From: JAGQVA01 sp033764335
GTDB lineage: Bacteria > Bacteroidota > Bacteroidia > J057
Assembly: GCA_033764335.1 (NCBI GenBank)
Contig: JANRJC010000010.1
Span: 61,571-125,570 of the forward strand
Length of the DNA: 64,000 bases
Direction of reading: 5' to 3'
Translations under genes and position numbers: made by a program
Part shown: piece after piece, positions 8,793 through 17,709 of the stretch
Position numbering within the stretch: position 1 is the stretch's first letter
Layout: each line of letters starts with the position of its first letter
The notes under the pieces: model-generated
Databases searched by the model: none
Told to the model about the DNA's origin: nothing
Seen by the model: the letters and a program-made list of their open reading frames with translations, nothing else

Positions 8793-9716
8793 ATGAACCG
8801 TATCTTCATTTTATCTATCGCCCTTATCAGTTGTTTATTTCTCCAAGCTCAAAAAGATGCCCCCGGCAGCCAGGACCATCCTTCGGTCTCTCGGTTTAAG
8901 GGATCTTTTATTATGAGTTATGCCCAAAAGCGTTTCGATGTTTATCGTCTCGCACTCGGTCCTGTCACAAAATATCCTTACGATGCTCCCGAAAAATACC
9001 GGGAAATATCCGGAACCCAAACCCTGATTATTTATCGAAACCCTAAAGAAAGCTCAGCCTTTGAAGTTATGGTCAACTATGAAACCGCCTTAAAACAAGC
9101 GGGATTTGAGGCACTATACAACTGTCAGGGCAGTGAATGCGGAAAAATGCATACCTTTTTGCTAAAAGCCCTTCCTAACGCACTGGTAGGAAGTTGGGAT
9201 AAAAATCAACGATACCAGAGTTTTATAGGGAAAGGGGAAACCGGTGAGATTTTTATTGCCTTATATACTGCCGAAACTTCTGACGGCCCCTACACGATCC
9301 TTCATATTACCGAGACAACCGAAATGGAAACCGGCCAGGTCAGTGCCCGTCAGTTGGGAGAAGATATAGATGGAAAAGGCAAAGCGGTGCTCTACTCCCT
9401 TTATTTTGAAACCGGGAAGGCAAACCTCCTGCCTACGGCGGAGCCGGCTCTTGCTGCCATCGCAGACCTTCTGCGCGAGCGGCCTTTGCTGGCCTGTTAT
9501 GTCGTAGGACATACCGACAATACCGGAACATTTGCTACAAATCTCGAACTCTCTCAACGGCGGGCAGAAGCGGTGACCCAGGCACTCATTAGTAAGTATG
9601 GCATATCGGCGGCGAGACTAATACCCAAAGGGGTATCATCCCTCGCCCCCGTGACAACCAACGACACAGAAACTGGCCGAAGCCTCAACCGCCGGGTAGA
9701 ACTGGTGAAACAATAA
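8793..9716 (+). CDS. OmpA-family outer-membrane protein with an N-terminal DUF4892-like region
   Basis: The signal peptide (MNRIFILSIALISCLFLQAQ) is followed by a ~170-residue region resembling DUF4892 (KRFDVYRLALGP; CQGSECGKMHTFLL). An OmpA/MotB peptidoglycan-binding domain forms the C-terminus: LYFETGKANLLPTAEPAL, VVGHTDNTGTFATNLELSQRRAEAV, and NRRVELV at the end. The OmpA domain binds peptidoglycan, so the protein probably ties the outer membrane to the wall. It stands between a membrane-bound LuxR-type regulator and a T9SS cargo gene on the same strand, with 125-bp and 33-bp gaps. Confidence 0.85.
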   Translation: MNRIFILSIALISCLFLQAQKDAPGSQDHPSVSRFKGSFIMSYAQKRFDVYRLALGPVTKYPYDAPEKYREISGTQTLIIYRNPKESSAFEVMVNYETALKQAGFEALYNCQGSECGKMHTFLLKALPNALVGSWDKNQRYQSFIGKGETGEIFIALYTAETSDGPYTILHITETTEMETGQVSARQLGEDIDGKGKAVLYSLYFETGKANLLPTAEPALAAIADLLRERPLLACYVVGHTDNTGTFATNLELSQRRAEAVTQALISKYGISAARLIPKGVSSLAPVTTNDTETGRSLNRRVELVKQ

Positions 9717-9749
9717 TTTTTATACAAAAAACTTAACCATTGTGTTTAT

Positions 9750-12164
9750 ATGAATCCGAAAATTATTTTTCTGGCCTTGTGGATGTTTTTTCTTGTAACC
9801 GCTCAGGCACAAACCTGGCAGTGGGCACGCAGTCTTTGTGCAGGAAAGGATTACAACCCCAACATTTTTGTTGACTTTATCGAATCGGATCAGGCAGGCA
9901 ATGTCTATGTCCTGGCCCGAATCCCGGATTCGCTGGTAGCTTACACCACCGGAGGAGGAACCCAGACACTGGCTACTTCACCGGCTTCTCCCTATGCAGC
10001 CGTTCTACTCAAATATACTTCGAATGGAGACTTGCTTTGGGCACAAATCATTAGCAACCAACTCGTCAACGGCCCGGCTTCCTCTTATAATAAATTGACG
10101 GATATGGTCGTGAGTGGGGATGGGCAGGTATTTTTTTCCGGTACTTTTGGATTCAGCAACCCTTTCATTGACACCCTCTACATCTATGGAGCCGCCGGCA
10201 CACAATTCACCTATACCGATCAGTATCATTCCTTTGATATAGGAGCGGGCATTTACAGCGGGCAGGCTTTTGGCTTCCTTTTTCGCTACGAAGCCAATGG
10301 TATGTTGTCGGGTAGTTTTATCCTTGATGCCAAAGGTGATTGGGTTATTTCATCGGTCAAAATGGCCACGCAGATTCAGGCAGGCGATACCCTCGAATGG
10401 CTGACCGCAACAACTACCTGGAACGACACTTTGCTCTGGAACGGTCAGATATTTGACGGAGGGCCAGTAAAACCCCGGGGAAACGGAACACTATTACTCA
10501 GTCTGGAAAAAAACTTTTCGACCCGCTGGTACAAATACGGTTATGCGGAAGGAGATGATCCCTGGGGAGCGATTTCGGCAATACGTGTAAATAACGACCG
10601 GCTGGGAAATTCCTATGCCCTGGTGCAGGCGCGGGACAGTGCCCGTTTTGATGGGAAAATAATTGCCGGCGAAGACGGATTTATTTTTGTGCCGCTCAAT
10701 TCCATGTTGTTTTGTTACAATGCACAGGGACAGTTTTTGTGGAGTCGGCTGATAGATCAGACCGGTTACTCGGAACAATTTGACGATATGGACGTGTCTC
10801 CTCAGGGAGATGTCTATCTACTGGTTCAGGCACAGGGGCAATCCATCCTCAAAGCAGGCAGCCAGACTCTGGCCCTTGACCCCAATTATCATCTTTCCCT
10901 GGTGCGGATTCAGGCCAATGGAACCGCGTCCTTTGCACTACCCGTTTCACTGATTGTTTTGCCCAGTTCCAATCCGGTATTCAAACTATCGGTAGCCAAT
11001 GATCAAACCGTTTATATCGCACAACAAATCGCCAATTATCAACCGCTGCTGGTCAACAGCAGCGATGGCAACGCTGTGCCTGTGCGCAACGAGGCCAATT
11101 TTTCGGCCAACACCCTGATTTCACAATACACGGAGGATGGACGGCTAACCGGATTACTGAAAGTCGGGCATACCGTAGGAAATGGGCCTGCTGCACTAAA
11201 TACCGATGCGCAGGGCTATCTGCTACTCGCCGGTACAGGCGGGGGTAGCCTCACGCCGGGAGGCGGAATGCCTTTTGGTTTGGACACTACGGGTTGCGGA
11301 GGCGGGGAAGGTGTTTTTGTGGCAAAACTCGACCGGCTGCATAATGTCGTTGAAGCACCGCACCCTTCGCCTTATATTTCCGTTTTTGTCTGCCCGGGGG
11401 ATACGCTATATTTTCCCTTTTATGCCTTAGATCACCGCAACCCCGCCAATACTTATACATTGGAAGTATCCGATGAAAACGGATCTTTCGATCCGCCGTT
11501 TGTATGGGGGCAGAAAACTTCAGAAGCCTTTTTTGACAGCATAGCCTGGATTTATCCTGCTAACCTCATCGCCAGCGACAAATATCGGTTTCGGGTTGTC
11601 CCTTCCCACGCTTTACAAACCCCTTCCATGCCCTATACTTCCGGATTCAGCGAAAATCTTTTTAGCATAAAAGTACCGGAAATTGTGGCAGACGGGGATT
11701 CTTTACATTTGGTTTTTCCGGTAGGAGCCGATCCTTTTGTACTTATCAATTGGTATGCGCCTGACGGGCAGTTAATTGCCCAGGGGACAACCAATTTTCA
11801 GGGACAACTTCCCGGAAATATACGAGCGATTTTTCCCAGCCAGGCAGGTTTATATCGTGTCACTTATCAGTCTTCGTGTGGGGGAGAAGTGGTTTATGAG
11901 CATTTTGCTACGGCCCTCGATGCGTTGGAGACTTTGTGGCAAATATACCCCAATCCGGCACAGGATCGTGTAGTGGTAAAGGGGTTGTTTTTAGCAGAAA
12001 TCGAGTTATACGACCTGGCAGGCAGGAAAATTCGTCTGGAATGGAACCGAGCCGCGGAGGGTTTGGAAATTCAGATTCCCCCCCATCTGGAAAATGGCGT
12101 TTATTTGCTCCGGTTTACCCATGAAGGCAAAAGCTATAGCGAACGAGTGGGGGTTTTCCGGTGA
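9750..12164 (+). CDS. Secreted protein with type IX secretion C-terminal sorting domain
   Basis: The signal peptide (MNPKIIFLALWMFFLVTAQAQ) is followed by ~550 residues of beta-propeller-like repeats (SDQAGNVYVLARI, VSGDGQVFFSGTFG, VSPQGDVYLLVQAQG) resembling SBBP-type repeats. The last ~75 residues are a type A sorting domain: IYPNPAQDRVVVKG, LYDLAGRKI, LENGVYLLRFTHEGK. This signal directs export across the outer membrane by the Por/T9SS machinery and usually leads to surface attachment. No T9SS genes proper are seen nearby. Adhesive or surface roles are typical for this design, but the ligand is unknown. Confidence 0.85.
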   Translation: MNPKIIFLALWMFFLVTAQAQTWQWARSLCAGKDYNPNIFVDFIESDQAGNVYVLARIPDSLVAYTTGGGTQTLATSPASPYAAVLLKYTSNGDLLWAQIISNQLVNGPASSYNKLTDMVVSGDGQVFFSGTFGFSNPFIDTLYIYGAAGTQFTYTDQYHSFDIGAGIYSGQAFGFLFRYEANGMLSGSFILDAKGDWVISSVKMATQIQAGDTLEWLTATTTWNDTLLWNGQIFDGGPVKPRGNGTLLLSLEKNFSTRWYKYGYAEGDDPWGAISAIRVNNDRLGNSYALVQARDSARFDGKIIAGEDGFIFVPLNSMLFCYNAQGQFLWSRLIDQTGYSEQFDDMDVSPQGDVYLLVQAQGQSILKAGSQTLALDPNYHLSLVRIQANGTASFALPVSLIVLPSSNPVFKLSVANDQTVYIAQQIANYQPLLVNSSDGNAVPVRNEANFSANTLISQYTEDGRLTGLLKVGHTVGNGPAALNTDAQGYLLLAGTGGGSLTPGGGMPFGLDTTGCGGGEGVFVAKLDRLHNVVEAPHPSPYISVFVCPGDTLYFPFYALDHRNPANTYTLEVSDENGSFDPPFVWGQKTSEAFFDSIAWIYPANLIASDKYRFRVVPSHALQTPSMPYTSGFSENLFSIKVPEIVADGDSLHLVFPVGADPFVLINWYAPDGQLIAQGTTNFQGQLPGNIRAIFPSQAGLYRVTYQSSCGGEVVYEHFATALDALETLWQIYPNPAQDRVVVKGLFLAEIELYDLAGRKIRLEWNRAAEGLEIQIPPHLENGVYLLRFTHEGKSYSERVGVFR

Positions 12165-12177
12165 GAGGAAAACAATT

Positions 12178-13836
12178 TTAAGGATTTATACTTTTTTCGA
12201 TTTTTTGCCTAAACCATCGGGTCCTGGCAAGCTCCGCCCGGCTCAGGTTTTGCCTTTCCGGGAGCGTTTTACCATGGTCTTTGGCAGAAAGCACTTTAAA
12301 AAAAGTTTCAAAATCCTCACTTTCGAGCATATCTACGATAACATGCGTATTGTTTTTAAACCGGTGTAGTTGTTCGCTGAAATTTTTATTTCTTTCGTTT
12401 TCTTTAAAAAAAGGATAACCATCCCTTGCCTTAGCGATACCGGAGGCGATATGGGCTTTTTTCTTATCTCTTATCTCCTGAATAGCCTGGATATAACGGT
12501 TTTTATCATATGGCTTTTGTGCCGAGGCATAAAATTCTTCCAGATTCTCAGGATGAAACAGTAGATTTTCAATACAATAATAGGGAAGAATGTATAAGAA
12601 AGGATAAATCTCTCTTAATTCGATGACTTCATCATCGGTTAGGTAATCGCGGTCAATTAATGCTTTTAGATTTAGGTTTTTAGCCTTTTGAAAAGCCCCT
12701 AATTTATCTTTCCCATCAAAGAAAAAAGTATTGGGAAGACTTAAATCGTTATAAGTTTTTGCGTCCTTCTGCTCTGCAAAAAAAATGGTTCTTCCCTGAA
12801 AAGCTTTATCTATAAACTCTTTACTGACCGCCAGTTCAAATATCTGGTAATTGTTTTTTTCGGAAGGAGCCAAAACCTGAGGCTGATCAAAATCAAGATC
12901 ATCAAAATCAATGATTACACCTTTTTCATAGTCATTAGTGTAATCTATAAATCCTAAAGCATGGGTGGCGGTCCATAGTTGGGAAGAATCCGGAATCCAT
13001 CTTTCCACAATTTCTTTGAGGGTATTGTATTGCAAACGGGTATTGAGATGCAAATCCATTTCATCAATAAAAAGGATGGCGTCTTTGTAGTATTCTTGTC
13101 TGACAATAAAATTGAGTAACAAAATCACTACCTGTTTTTCCCCATGACTAAGGAAGTTGTAATTAACTTTATAGCTGCCTTTCTGAAAAACCAGTTTTGC
13201 CGGAGTTTGAGGTGTTGCATCTTCAAACTCAGCAATACGAATAGTTGTCTGTGGATCATTCCCGAAAATATTGGAAAGCGAGGTATTAAAGGGTTCGATA
13301 AAATCCTGAAAAATCTTCAACACATCCACTTGTTTTCCGCTAAAAACCGGCTCTCTCAAGGCCCGGTTAATGGACTGAATATATAAATGAACATCATTAA
13401 AAAAACGAAGGTCGTTTTCAATAAAAGTGGGCGGGCTATCTGTGTCTGACGCCACCTGTTCGGGATTGGCATTATTTAGAATCCGGGGTACAGTACGAAT
13501 GCTGCTACGACCAATAAACTTCTTTGCAAGATCCTGATTCATGGGAGATAGCAGATTCCAGTCCTCTTTAAGAAGATTAGAGCCATCTGCAAATTCAACA
13601 TTCAAAACCGCTTTCTGGCTTTCCTCTTTGCGATAATAAGTTAATCCATCGCGGTCCCCATAAGGAATTTTTTTAAAAACACCTTTACTTATCCAGTCAA
13701 AAGCATCAAAAACTGACGATTTTCCGGAACCGTTGGAACCAATGAGTAGCACAAGCTTGGTGCGGCTGGGAATGTTTTCAATTACCAGGTCCGAGAAACG
13801 CTTAAAATTGGTAAGCGCCAGTTTTTGAATAAACAT
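12178..13836 (-). CDS. AAA ATPase-DUF4435 (TOPRIM-like) fusion, PARIS AriA-AriB-like
   Basis: The N-terminal half is an SMC/ABC-type ATPase: Walker A GSNGSGKSS (33-41), a degenerate signature LSHGEKQ (229-235), Walker B ILFIDEMD (254-261) and His292. The C-terminal part (~340-552) fits DUF4435, a TOPRIM-like nuclease fold: Glu355 in FFAEQKDAK, D395-R-D397 in LIDRDY and the YYCIENLLF motif. In the PARIS anti-phage system these are the AriA ATPase and AriB effector, which are sometimes fused. OLD-family nucleases are the nearest alternative. The gene stands alone and its DNA is visibly more AT-rich than both neighbours, which suggests acquisition. The defence role is inferred. Confidence 0.7.
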   Translation of the reverse strand: MFIQKLALTNFKRFSDLVIENIPSRTKLVLLIGSNGSGKSSVFDAFDWISKGVFKKIPYGDRDGLTYYRKEESQKAVLNVEFADGSNLLKEDWNLLSPMNQDLAKKFIGRSSIRTVPRILNNANPEQVASDTDSPPTFIENDLRFFNDVHLYIQSINRALREPVFSGKQVDVLKIFQDFIEPFNTSLSNIFGNDPQTTIRIAEFEDATPQTPAKLVFQKGSYKVNYNFLSHGEKQVVILLLNFIVRQEYYKDAILFIDEMDLHLNTRLQYNTLKEIVERWIPDSSQLWTATHALGFIDYTNDYEKGVIIDFDDLDFDQPQVLAPSEKNNYQIFELAVSKEFIDKAFQGRTIFFAEQKDAKTYNDLSLPNTFFFDGKDKLGAFQKAKNLNLKALIDRDYLTDDEVIELREIYPFLYILPYYCIENLLFHPENLEEFYASAQKPYDKNRYIQAIQEIRDKKKAHIASGIAKARDGYPFFKENERNKNFSEQLHRFKNNTHVIVDMLESEDFETFFKVLSAKDHGKTLPERQNLSRAELARTRWFRQKIEKSINP

Positions 13837-13891
13837 TGAGTTTGTTTTTTCCTTTCCACAAATGCGAAGATAGCAATTATCCCTCTCTCAT

Positions 13892-15199
13892 TCAAACGGC
13901 TCTCCCCCACTCCATCTCAAACCTTGTCCAACCGTCTTCGCCGGTTTTTAGGGAAAATCTGATCCCGTGCCGGGTCAGGATTTCCCGTACCAGGGTCAGG
14001 CCAATGCCCTGTCCCCGGGGTTTGCTGCTGTAAAACGGGGTAAATAGCTGCCGGGCCTGCTCTTCGGTCAATCCGGGGCCGTTGTCGGCAATAGTCAGTC
14101 GCCGGGGATTCAGCCCCGTCGTAATGTATATCTCGCCGTTACTTCCGATGGATTCCAGGGCATTTTTCAGGATGTTTAGTATCGCCTGCTCCATCAGTGC
14201 CCGGTCAATAGAGGCTGTCAGGGGTTCGGGGGCAAGATTGAGGTGAATCTGGATTCCAATCTCGCTTGCCTGCGGCTCTAACAGGGTTACAACGTGTTGC
14301 AGCAATTCATCCATCGAACGGATTTCGGGCTGAATCGCGGGCAATCGCACCACACGGGCAAAATTTTGCATAAATCGGTTGAGATTTTCATTGCGCTCGA
14401 TGGCAATTTGAAGCACCTCGCCTATTTTTTCTGCCCCCAGGGAAAGGTTGTCTGCCTGCATATCCAATACCGAATGCAAAATCGAATTGATCGGCCCAAC
14501 GGAATTGTTGACTTCGTGAGCCATCATGCGTATGACTTTCCCATAGGCTTTTTTTTCGCTATCCAGCAATTCACGGGTCAACTCTTCCAGCAGAAGGAAT
14601 TTCCGTGCAAATCCCCGGTGAATAAAATGTGCCATCTGGCATTTATACTGGGAAATTCCGTTGAGGGAAATCACGCGGGACTGTCCTCCCTGCATATCGG
14701 AAATTTGCTGTATCAACGGGTGATGAATATTTTCAAGCGAATGGCCGATCCGATTTTCCGACAACCCCAAAAGTGTGGTCGCCGCCGGATTCATGTAGGT
14801 TAGAAATCCGTCGTAATCCAGAATGAGAATACCGGAAGGGGAAGCGTCTATGAGTTTTTCGAGAAAATAATGCTGAGCCTGGATTTCTTTTCGCTCTTCT
14901 CGGATATGGGCCATCATTTCGTTATAGACCTGAACCAAGGCCGTGATTTCAGGGGAATGGACGGGAGCGAGTGTGTTCTGAAAATCCTGCGATCGGATGG
15001 CGTCCACACCTTGCCGAATGAGTGTGAGGGGTTTGGCAAAACTGCGATACAAATAATACGCTACGATTAGCGAAACTATCAGTCCAGCTTCCACAGCAAA
15101 AATCCAAACCTTATGAGTTTGTAGCAGTTGCACCGTCAGGACTAATATCACCAGGTGAAGCAGGGCAATATAGATTCCGTATTTAAGATTCAGTGTCAT
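13892..15199 (-). CDS. NtrY-like PAS sensor histidine kinase
   Basis: Two N-terminal membrane helices (about 8-28 and 33-50) with almost no periplasmic loop are followed by a HAMP-like linker and a PAS domain (ASPSGILILDYDGFLTYMNPAA, ~119-140). The dimerisation region has His228 in RMMAHEVNNSVGP, and the ATPase domain has NILKNALESI, DNGPGL and GQGIGLTL. The short sensor part suggests it senses membrane or cytoplasmic cues. It overlaps the 3' end of the sigma-54 response regulator gene by 17 bp and is the last gene of the exporter operon. It is therefore the likely phosphodonor for that regulator. Confidence 0.85.
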   Translation of the reverse strand: MTLNLKYGIYIALLHLVILVLTVQLLQTHKVWIFAVEAGLIVSLIVAYYLYRSFAKPLTLIRQGVDAIRSQDFQNTLAPVHSPEITALVQVYNEMMAHIREERKEIQAQHYFLEKLIDASPSGILILDYDGFLTYMNPAATTLLGLSENRIGHSLENIHHPLIQQISDMQGGQSRVISLNGISQYKCQMAHFIHRGFARKFLLLEELTRELLDSEKKAYGKVIRMMAHEVNNSVGPINSILHSVLDMQADNLSLGAEKIGEVLQIAIERNENLNRFMQNFARVVRLPAIQPEIRSMDELLQHVVTLLEPQASEIGIQIHLNLAPEPLTASIDRALMEQAILNILKNALESIGSNGEIYITTGLNPRRLTIADNGPGLTEEQARQLFTPFYSSKPRGQGIGLTLVREILTRHGIRFSLKTGEDGWTRFEMEWGRAV

Positions 15200-16553
15200 G
15201 GGGAATTTCGTACTTGAGCAGACGGCGATACAATGCCGAACGGGTAATACCCAGCGAACGCGAAGCGCGGTTGATATTGTGGCGGTGAAATTCCAGCGCC
15301 TGGAGGATCATACGCTTTTCCAATTCTTCGAGGGTAATTTCGCCTACTTTCGGCAATACGATGGTGGTTTCTCCGCGCAGGTCGTCGTCGTATTGCCTTG
15401 CAAAATCTTCCCGGTCGAGGCGGTCGGAGTGAGCAACGAGCACGGTTCTCTCTACGAGGTTTTTGAGTTGACGGATATTGCCGGGAAACCGTTGTTCCTG
15501 AAGCCAGTTCCTCGCCGCAGGTGTTATTTTCAGATGGGGCAGGTGGTAAATTTCTTTCAGGTTTTTTAGGTAAAAATCCACCAATAGCGGAATATCACCG
15601 GGGCGATCTCGGAGAGCAGGTAAATGCAGGGTAATGAGGTTGATACGGTAAAATAAATCTTCCCGAAAAAGTCCTTCGGCTACTCGTTCTTTGAGGTTAT
15701 GATTGGTTGCACAGATTACTCGCACATTTACCGCCCGAGGTTGGCTGCTACCCAGTTTTTCGAAGGTTTTTTCCTGAAGCACCCGCAGGAGTTTTACCTG
15801 GCTGCCGGTGTCCAGATCGCCAATTTCATCGAGGAAAATAGTGCCCTTGTCGGCGCGTTCAAACCTCCCCTGGCGTTCGTCCACGGCTCCGGTAAATGCC
15901 CCCCGTTTATGGCCAAACATTTCACTTTCAAAAAGGGAAGTCGAAATCCCTCCCAGGTTTACCTTGATAAAGGGCAGTTTTGCCCGCGGAGAAGCAAAGT
16001 GAATCGCCTCGGCGAGTAGTTCTTTGCCGGTACCGCTTTCGCCGAGGATTAGCACACTGGCATCGGTGTGGCTTACGCGATTGGCTACCTGTAATACCTG
16101 CAATAAACCCAGATCTTTCCCCACAATTCGATCAAAACTTTCATGGAGCATACCTTGGGGTTCGTCGGGTTTTCCGAGTTCGAATATTGTGTTTACTGCG
16201 CCGAGCAATTGAATATTGTCCCAGGGTTTGGTCAGGAAATCGCGTGCGCCTGCTTTCATGCCTGCCACCGCGAGTTCGAGTGTGCCCCAGCCGGTCAGAA
16301 GGATTACAGGTATTTCCGGAAAAATATTTTTTATCTCTCGCAACAATTCGAGGCCCTGTTTTCCGGAAGTATCTATGGAAAAATTCATGTCCAGCACGAC
16401 GAGGTCGGGCGGCATTTGCTCCAATGTCCGGATTGCTTCTCCCGGCCCCGAAGCGGCAACCGTGTTAAAACCCGCACGGCTAAAAAGCAGTTCCAGCGAG
16501 GCGCATACTGCGCGGTCGTCGTCAATGATCAATATCTGGCGTTTATTCTTCAT
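15183..16553 (-). CDS. Sigma-54-dependent response regulator (NtrC family)
   Basis: The receiver domain (residues 1-~125) has acidic residues D11-D13 and phospho-acceptor Asp55 (VVLDMNF). The AAA+ domain has Walker A GESGTGKE, the sigma-54 contact loop GAFTGA and Walker B GTIFLDEIGDL. A Fis-type helix-turn-helix ends the protein (NRASRSLGITRSALYRRLLKY). It activates RNA polymerase-sigma54 at distant sites. The start is the ATG at 16551-16553; a TTG three codons upstream is possible. The gene overlaps both the upstream permease and the downstream kinase gene, indicating coupled translation. A plausible target is the operon's own promoter near 22490. Confidence 0.9.
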   Translation of the reverse strand: MKNKRQILIIDDDRAVCASLELLFSRAGFNTVAASGPGEAIRTLEQMPPDLVVLDMNFSIDTSGKQGLELLREIKNIFPEIPVILLTGWGTLELAVAGMKAGARDFLTKPWDNIQLLGAVNTIFELGKPDEPQGMLHESFDRIVGKDLGLLQVLQVANRVSHTDASVLILGESGTGKELLAEAIHFASPRAKLPFIKVNLGGISTSLFESEMFGHKRGAFTGAVDERQGRFERADKGTIFLDEIGDLDTGSQVKLLRVLQEKTFEKLGSSQPRAVNVRVICATNHNLKERVAEGLFREDLFYRINLITLHLPALRDRPGDIPLLVDFYLKNLKEIYHLPHLKITPAARNWLQEQRFPGNIRQLKNLVERTVLVAHSDRLDREDFARQYDDDLRGETTIVLPKVGEITLEELEKRMILQALEFHRHNINRASRSLGITRSALYRRLLKYEIPHDTES

Positions 16554-17709
16554 GCAGGGCAATGGCAGGATGAATCCTTGAAGCTTGCTGACTCGGATAA
16601 AGGGTACATAATCCCACTAAGGTAAAAATAATAAACATTGCCCCGAAACCTGCATAGAGGTAAATCGAAACCGGAACGTCAAATAGTTTCAGCAAAGGTA
16701 CCTGAACGGCAAAAAACACCCCCAAAACCAATCCCAGACCGGTCAGAAAAAACAGTTCCAACATAAACTGTCGCACAATACTTCCCGAAGATGCCCCCAT
16801 CGCCATTCGCAGACCGATCTCGGGGCGGCGACGGCTGACATTATAGATCAATACGCCAAACAGGCCCATGGCAATATTCACCAATAAAAACGTGCAAATT
16901 ACCAGCAATGCAACCAGGGGTATCCAGACTTCCTGGCTGTTGCGCACCCGCCGGGTTTCGTAGTGTTCGATAGCAAACTCCCAGTCTTTGGTTATCGCCT
17001 GAACGGTGCGGTTTAGTTTTTCCTCAAAATCCGCAGATGTACCGGGCACAAGTCGTATCGAAAGCGCAGGGCTTTGCAGGTCATCTTCCCGAAAAGGAAA
17101 GAAGGTTAGCGGATTTTCTTTCGCAAATTCACCCAAATATTTGTAATGCTCCACCACTCCGACAATTTTGTTTTCGCCATTAAAAGAAAAAATTTTGTCC
17201 ACCATGCTACTGTCCTTGAAATAAGTATCCAGTAATAATTGATTGATGACCACGGGGGTGTATTTGCCGTCGTAGTCGGCGGCGTTAGGCCAACGGCCCG
17301 CCACAAGTTTCAGCCCCATCGTTTCGGCAAAATCTTCGTCGGCTTCGCAAAGCCAGGTCTGAAGACTAAAGCCGGAGTGATCATTGGTTGAGACGGAATT
17401 CGAATTGGAGAAAGGGGTAATATGCGAGCTATAACTGAGTTGCTCGATTTCGGGAAATTGTTTCAACGTGGTTTTAAGTTGTTTTTTGGTATTGACGAGC
17501 AACGAAGAATCCGTACCGGGAGGAAGGGTAAAATAAACCACCCAGATATTTTCGGTTTCAAATCCCAGCGGCTGCCGGTAACGGTCGAGGTTAAAAAAGA
17601 CCACTCCCAAGACAGCGAACAGAATCAAAAAAGCGAAGAAAATTTCGAGGATCAGCAGGCTGTTTTGCCGCTTGCGATTCCAGATGAGTTTAAAGATATG
17701 GGAAATCAT
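16543..17709 (-). CDS. FtsX/MacB-type ABC transporter permease (second permease)
   Basis: The topology is that of MacB permeases: one N-terminal membrane helix (LLILEIFFAFLILFAVLGVV), a ~220-residue periplasmic MacB_PCD-like domain, and three C-terminal helices containing the FtsX core with the GLRMAMGASSGSIVRQFMLE motif. It has no ATPase domain, so it must pair with the ABC ATPase in the same operon. It probably forms a heterodimer with the other permease. Four bases overlap with the upstream permease gene (ATGA-type junction). Confidence 0.85.
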   Translation of the reverse strand: MISHIFKLIWNRKRQNSLLILEIFFAFLILFAVLGVVFFNLDRYRQPLGFETENIWVVYFTLPPGTDSSLLVNTKKQLKTTLKQFPEIEQLSYSSHITPFSNSNSVSTNDHSGFSLQTWLCEADEDFAETMGLKLVAGRWPNAADYDGKYTPVVINQLLLDTYFKDSSMVDKIFSFNGENKIVGVVEHYKYLGEFAKENPLTFFPFREDDLQSPALSIRLVPGTSADFEEKLNRTVQAITKDWEFAIEHYETRRVRNSQEVWIPLVALLVICTFLLVNIAMGLFGVLIYNVSRRRPEIGLRMAMGASSGSIVRQFMLELFFLTGLGLVLGVFFAVQVPLLKLFDVPVSIYLYAGFGAMFIIFTLVGLCTLYPSQQASRIHPAIALHEE

